5,540 bases of DNA from CAZYMF01 sp964648215 (lineage in GTDB: Bacteria; Desulfobacterota; Binatia; HRBIN30; JACQVA1): NCBI GenBank assembly GCA_964648215.1, contig CAZYMF010000283.1, positions 1-5,540 on the forward strand, given 5' to 3'. The notes beneath the pieces are model-generated. The model worked only from the letters and a program-made list of their open reading frames with translations. It was not told where the DNA came from and did no database searches. Every line of letters starts with the position of its first letter. Positions within the stretch are counted from its first letter, which is position 1. The translations under genes and the position numbers were made by a program. Shown here piece by piece: positions 4,782-5,540 of the stretch.

Positions 4782-4806
4782 AGGCAGCCCGCAAAGCTCC
4801 CGATCC

Positions 4807-5388
4807 ATGACGTACTTTCCAGATCTTGCACCATGTACCTACTTCGGCGGCGAAGAGCATGCCACCGCCTTCATCGCCGTCGCTTGGCTTGAGCGCGGGC
4901 ACGAGTATTCGCGCGGTCCTGTGCCCGAGGTCGTGCTGCGCCGCCTGGTGGACTTTCGCCTCCATGCATGGGAACCATTCAGTTTTCTCGGGTCGCACAA
5001 TTGCGATCTCTGCGAGGATTCTCCCGAACGAACCGCCCGCGCGTCGCTCATCCCGTTTGATGAGTGGCAAAAGGGCCGTCGCCCACCTGCCGGACCTGAT
5101 CGTGATGGCCTGAGTTGTACGAACCTATTCGTCCCAAGTGGCCGCACGTTGTTCGTTGCGCCTGAGATGATCCTCCACTACGTCCGAAGTCATCAGTACT
5201 GCCCGCCAGCATCCTTCTGTGACGCCCTCCTGGCTTGCCCCGACATGGGCTCAGACGCGTACTTCACCGCAATGTGGGGCACAACCTGGGCCGACATCGA
5301 GCGCAAGAACATGGCGCCGGCCAAGGACTTCGACCGGATGATGACGCAGGAGGTAGAGTGGTATCGAGAGAGGCGAGCCCGGTCCTAG
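4807..5388 (+). CDS. uncharacterised HxCxxC protein, homologue of the cassette 3 product (cassette 4)
   Basis: A 193-aa protein from ATG 4807, 22 bp after the restored R' box; no clear Shine-Dalgarno is visible. It shares with the cassette 3 protein DLAPCTYF (6-13), VAWLERGHEY (25-34), W55, GSHNCDLC (62-69), TNLFVPSG (105-112), FVAPEMILHYV (116-126), H129, YCPPASFC (131-138) and CPDMGSDAY (144-152). H64, C66, C69, H124 and H129 are the conserved candidate metal ligands. It has about 25 extra residues between the HxCxxC motif and NLFVP (71-104), with a further C104, and it ends soon after the shared region in a charged tail. It has no pseudopilin-like extension. No secretion signal. Function unknown. 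With IS-B upstream, read-through transcription from earlier cassettes is probably disturbed. Confidence 0.85.
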   Translation: MTYFPDLAPCTYFGGEEHATAFIAVAWLERGHEYSRGPVPEVVLRRLVDFRLHAWEPFSFLGSHNCDLCEDSPERTARASLIPFDEWQKGRRPPAGPDRDGLSCTNLFVPSGRTLFVAPEMILHYVRSHQYCPPASFCDALLACPDMGSDAYFTAMWGTTWADIERKNMAPAKDFDRMMTQEVEWYRERRARS

Positions 5389-5399
5389 CCTGTCGCGCA

Positions 5400-5540
5400 G
5401 CCTAACCCACGCATGGACCAGTCGAGTGCGTACGCTGCAAAGGAAGTCGTTGAATTGATGCCCTGGCCGTTGCTACGAGCACGTTCACCGATAGGCGCGC
5501 CCGCTGAGTTTGTCGCTCGCTGGTCATGCGCTAACCGTTA
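5400..5540 (+). other. attC: attC4, truncated by the window edge
   Basis: R'' GCCTAAC (5400-5406) starts 12 bp after the cassette 4 stop. The arms pair as CGCATG (5410-5415) with CATGCG (5525-5530), ACCA (5417-5420) with TGGT (5521-5524), G5421 with C5520, and CGAG (5423-5426) with CTCG (5516-5519). G5416 and T5422 are left unpaired as the extrahelical bases typical of attC. The window ends in GTTA (5537-5540), the beginning of an expected GTT(A)RRY R' box, giving about 144 bp. The sequence is unrelated to attC1-3, so cassette 4 was probably acquired from a different source. Confidence 0.85.

Larger units (their letters stand above)
3615..4783 (-). mobile_element. IS-B: IS110-group element inserted in the attC3 R' box
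   Basis: A 1169-bp element whose ends were found by rejoining attC3: ...CACGTTAG + GCAGCC... restores R' GTTAGGC and a 23-bp leader to the next gene, like the other cassettes. In transposase orientation both junctions carry the dinucleotide CT (AG at 3613-3614 and at 4782-4783 on the + strand). This is the same core as in IS621, the reference IS110 element. No terminal inverted repeats are seen, and the non-coding region is upstream of the transposase, both typical of the IS110 branch. The transposase runs to the very edge of the 3' end. The element is compact compared with the usual 1.2-1.5 kb, but appears complete. Confidence 0.85.

Noticed and set aside
4567..5070. 167-aa open frame on the - strand
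   Set aside because: Runs antisense through cassette 4 and the IS-B leader; its final 71 codons are only noted for the circle junction.

Overview
This window is a stretch of an integron gene-cassette array, read on the + strand and invaded by two insertion sequences on the - strand. Four cassette boundaries are marked by attC recombination sites. Each runs from an R'' box (RYYYAAC) just after a gene to an R' box (GTTRRRY) just before the next gene. Three of the sites are relatives of 132-134 bp once the inserted DNA is removed. The fourth, at the right edge, is unrelated in sequence but folds into a classic attC hairpin with two extrahelical bases. No integrase gene lies in the window, and most likely the array continues on both sides. 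High G+C and long attC sites suggest the chromosomal (sedentary) integron of a high-GC environmental bacterium. The taxon cannot be fixed from this sequence.

Layout: tail of an earlier attC (1-62); cassette 1 with a small three-helix membrane protein (112-399) and attC1 (445-578); cassette 2 with an overlapping hicB-hicA toxin-antitoxin pair (613-1028) and attC2, which is split in its centre (1039-1117 and 2679-2731) by a 1.56 kb IS110/IS1111-type element, here IS-A (1118-2678). Cassette 3 holds a 239-aa protein of unknown function (2752-3471) and attC3 (3484-3614). attC3 is interrupted inside its R' box by a 1.17 kb IS110-type element, here IS-B (3615-4783). Cassette 4 holds a 193-aa homologue of the cassette 3 protein (4807-5388), followed by attC4 (5400 to the edge).

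The main result is that each IS appears to carry a readable bridge RNA (seekRNA). IS-B has it upstream of its transposase and IS-A downstream, as expected for the IS110 and IS1111 branches. In each, a stem-enclosed loop contains two short segments matching the two halves of the attC sequence into which that element is inserted, and a second loop contains a segment matching the element's own end. IS-B's guides read the attC R' box and its flanks (9/9 and 7/8 matches). IS-A's guides read the attC centre (8/8 and 7/7). Two different elements have thus apparently converged on RNA-guided insertion into different parts of attC. These RNA calls rest on hand folding and matching, not on computation.

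Consequences: IS-A probably destroys attC2, fusing hicBA, IS-A and cassette 3 into one unit. IS-B sits just past the attC3 crossover point, so it has become part of mobile cassette 4. Both transposases are antisense to the cassettes. The IS-B transposase stop codon is completed by bases of the attC target itself.
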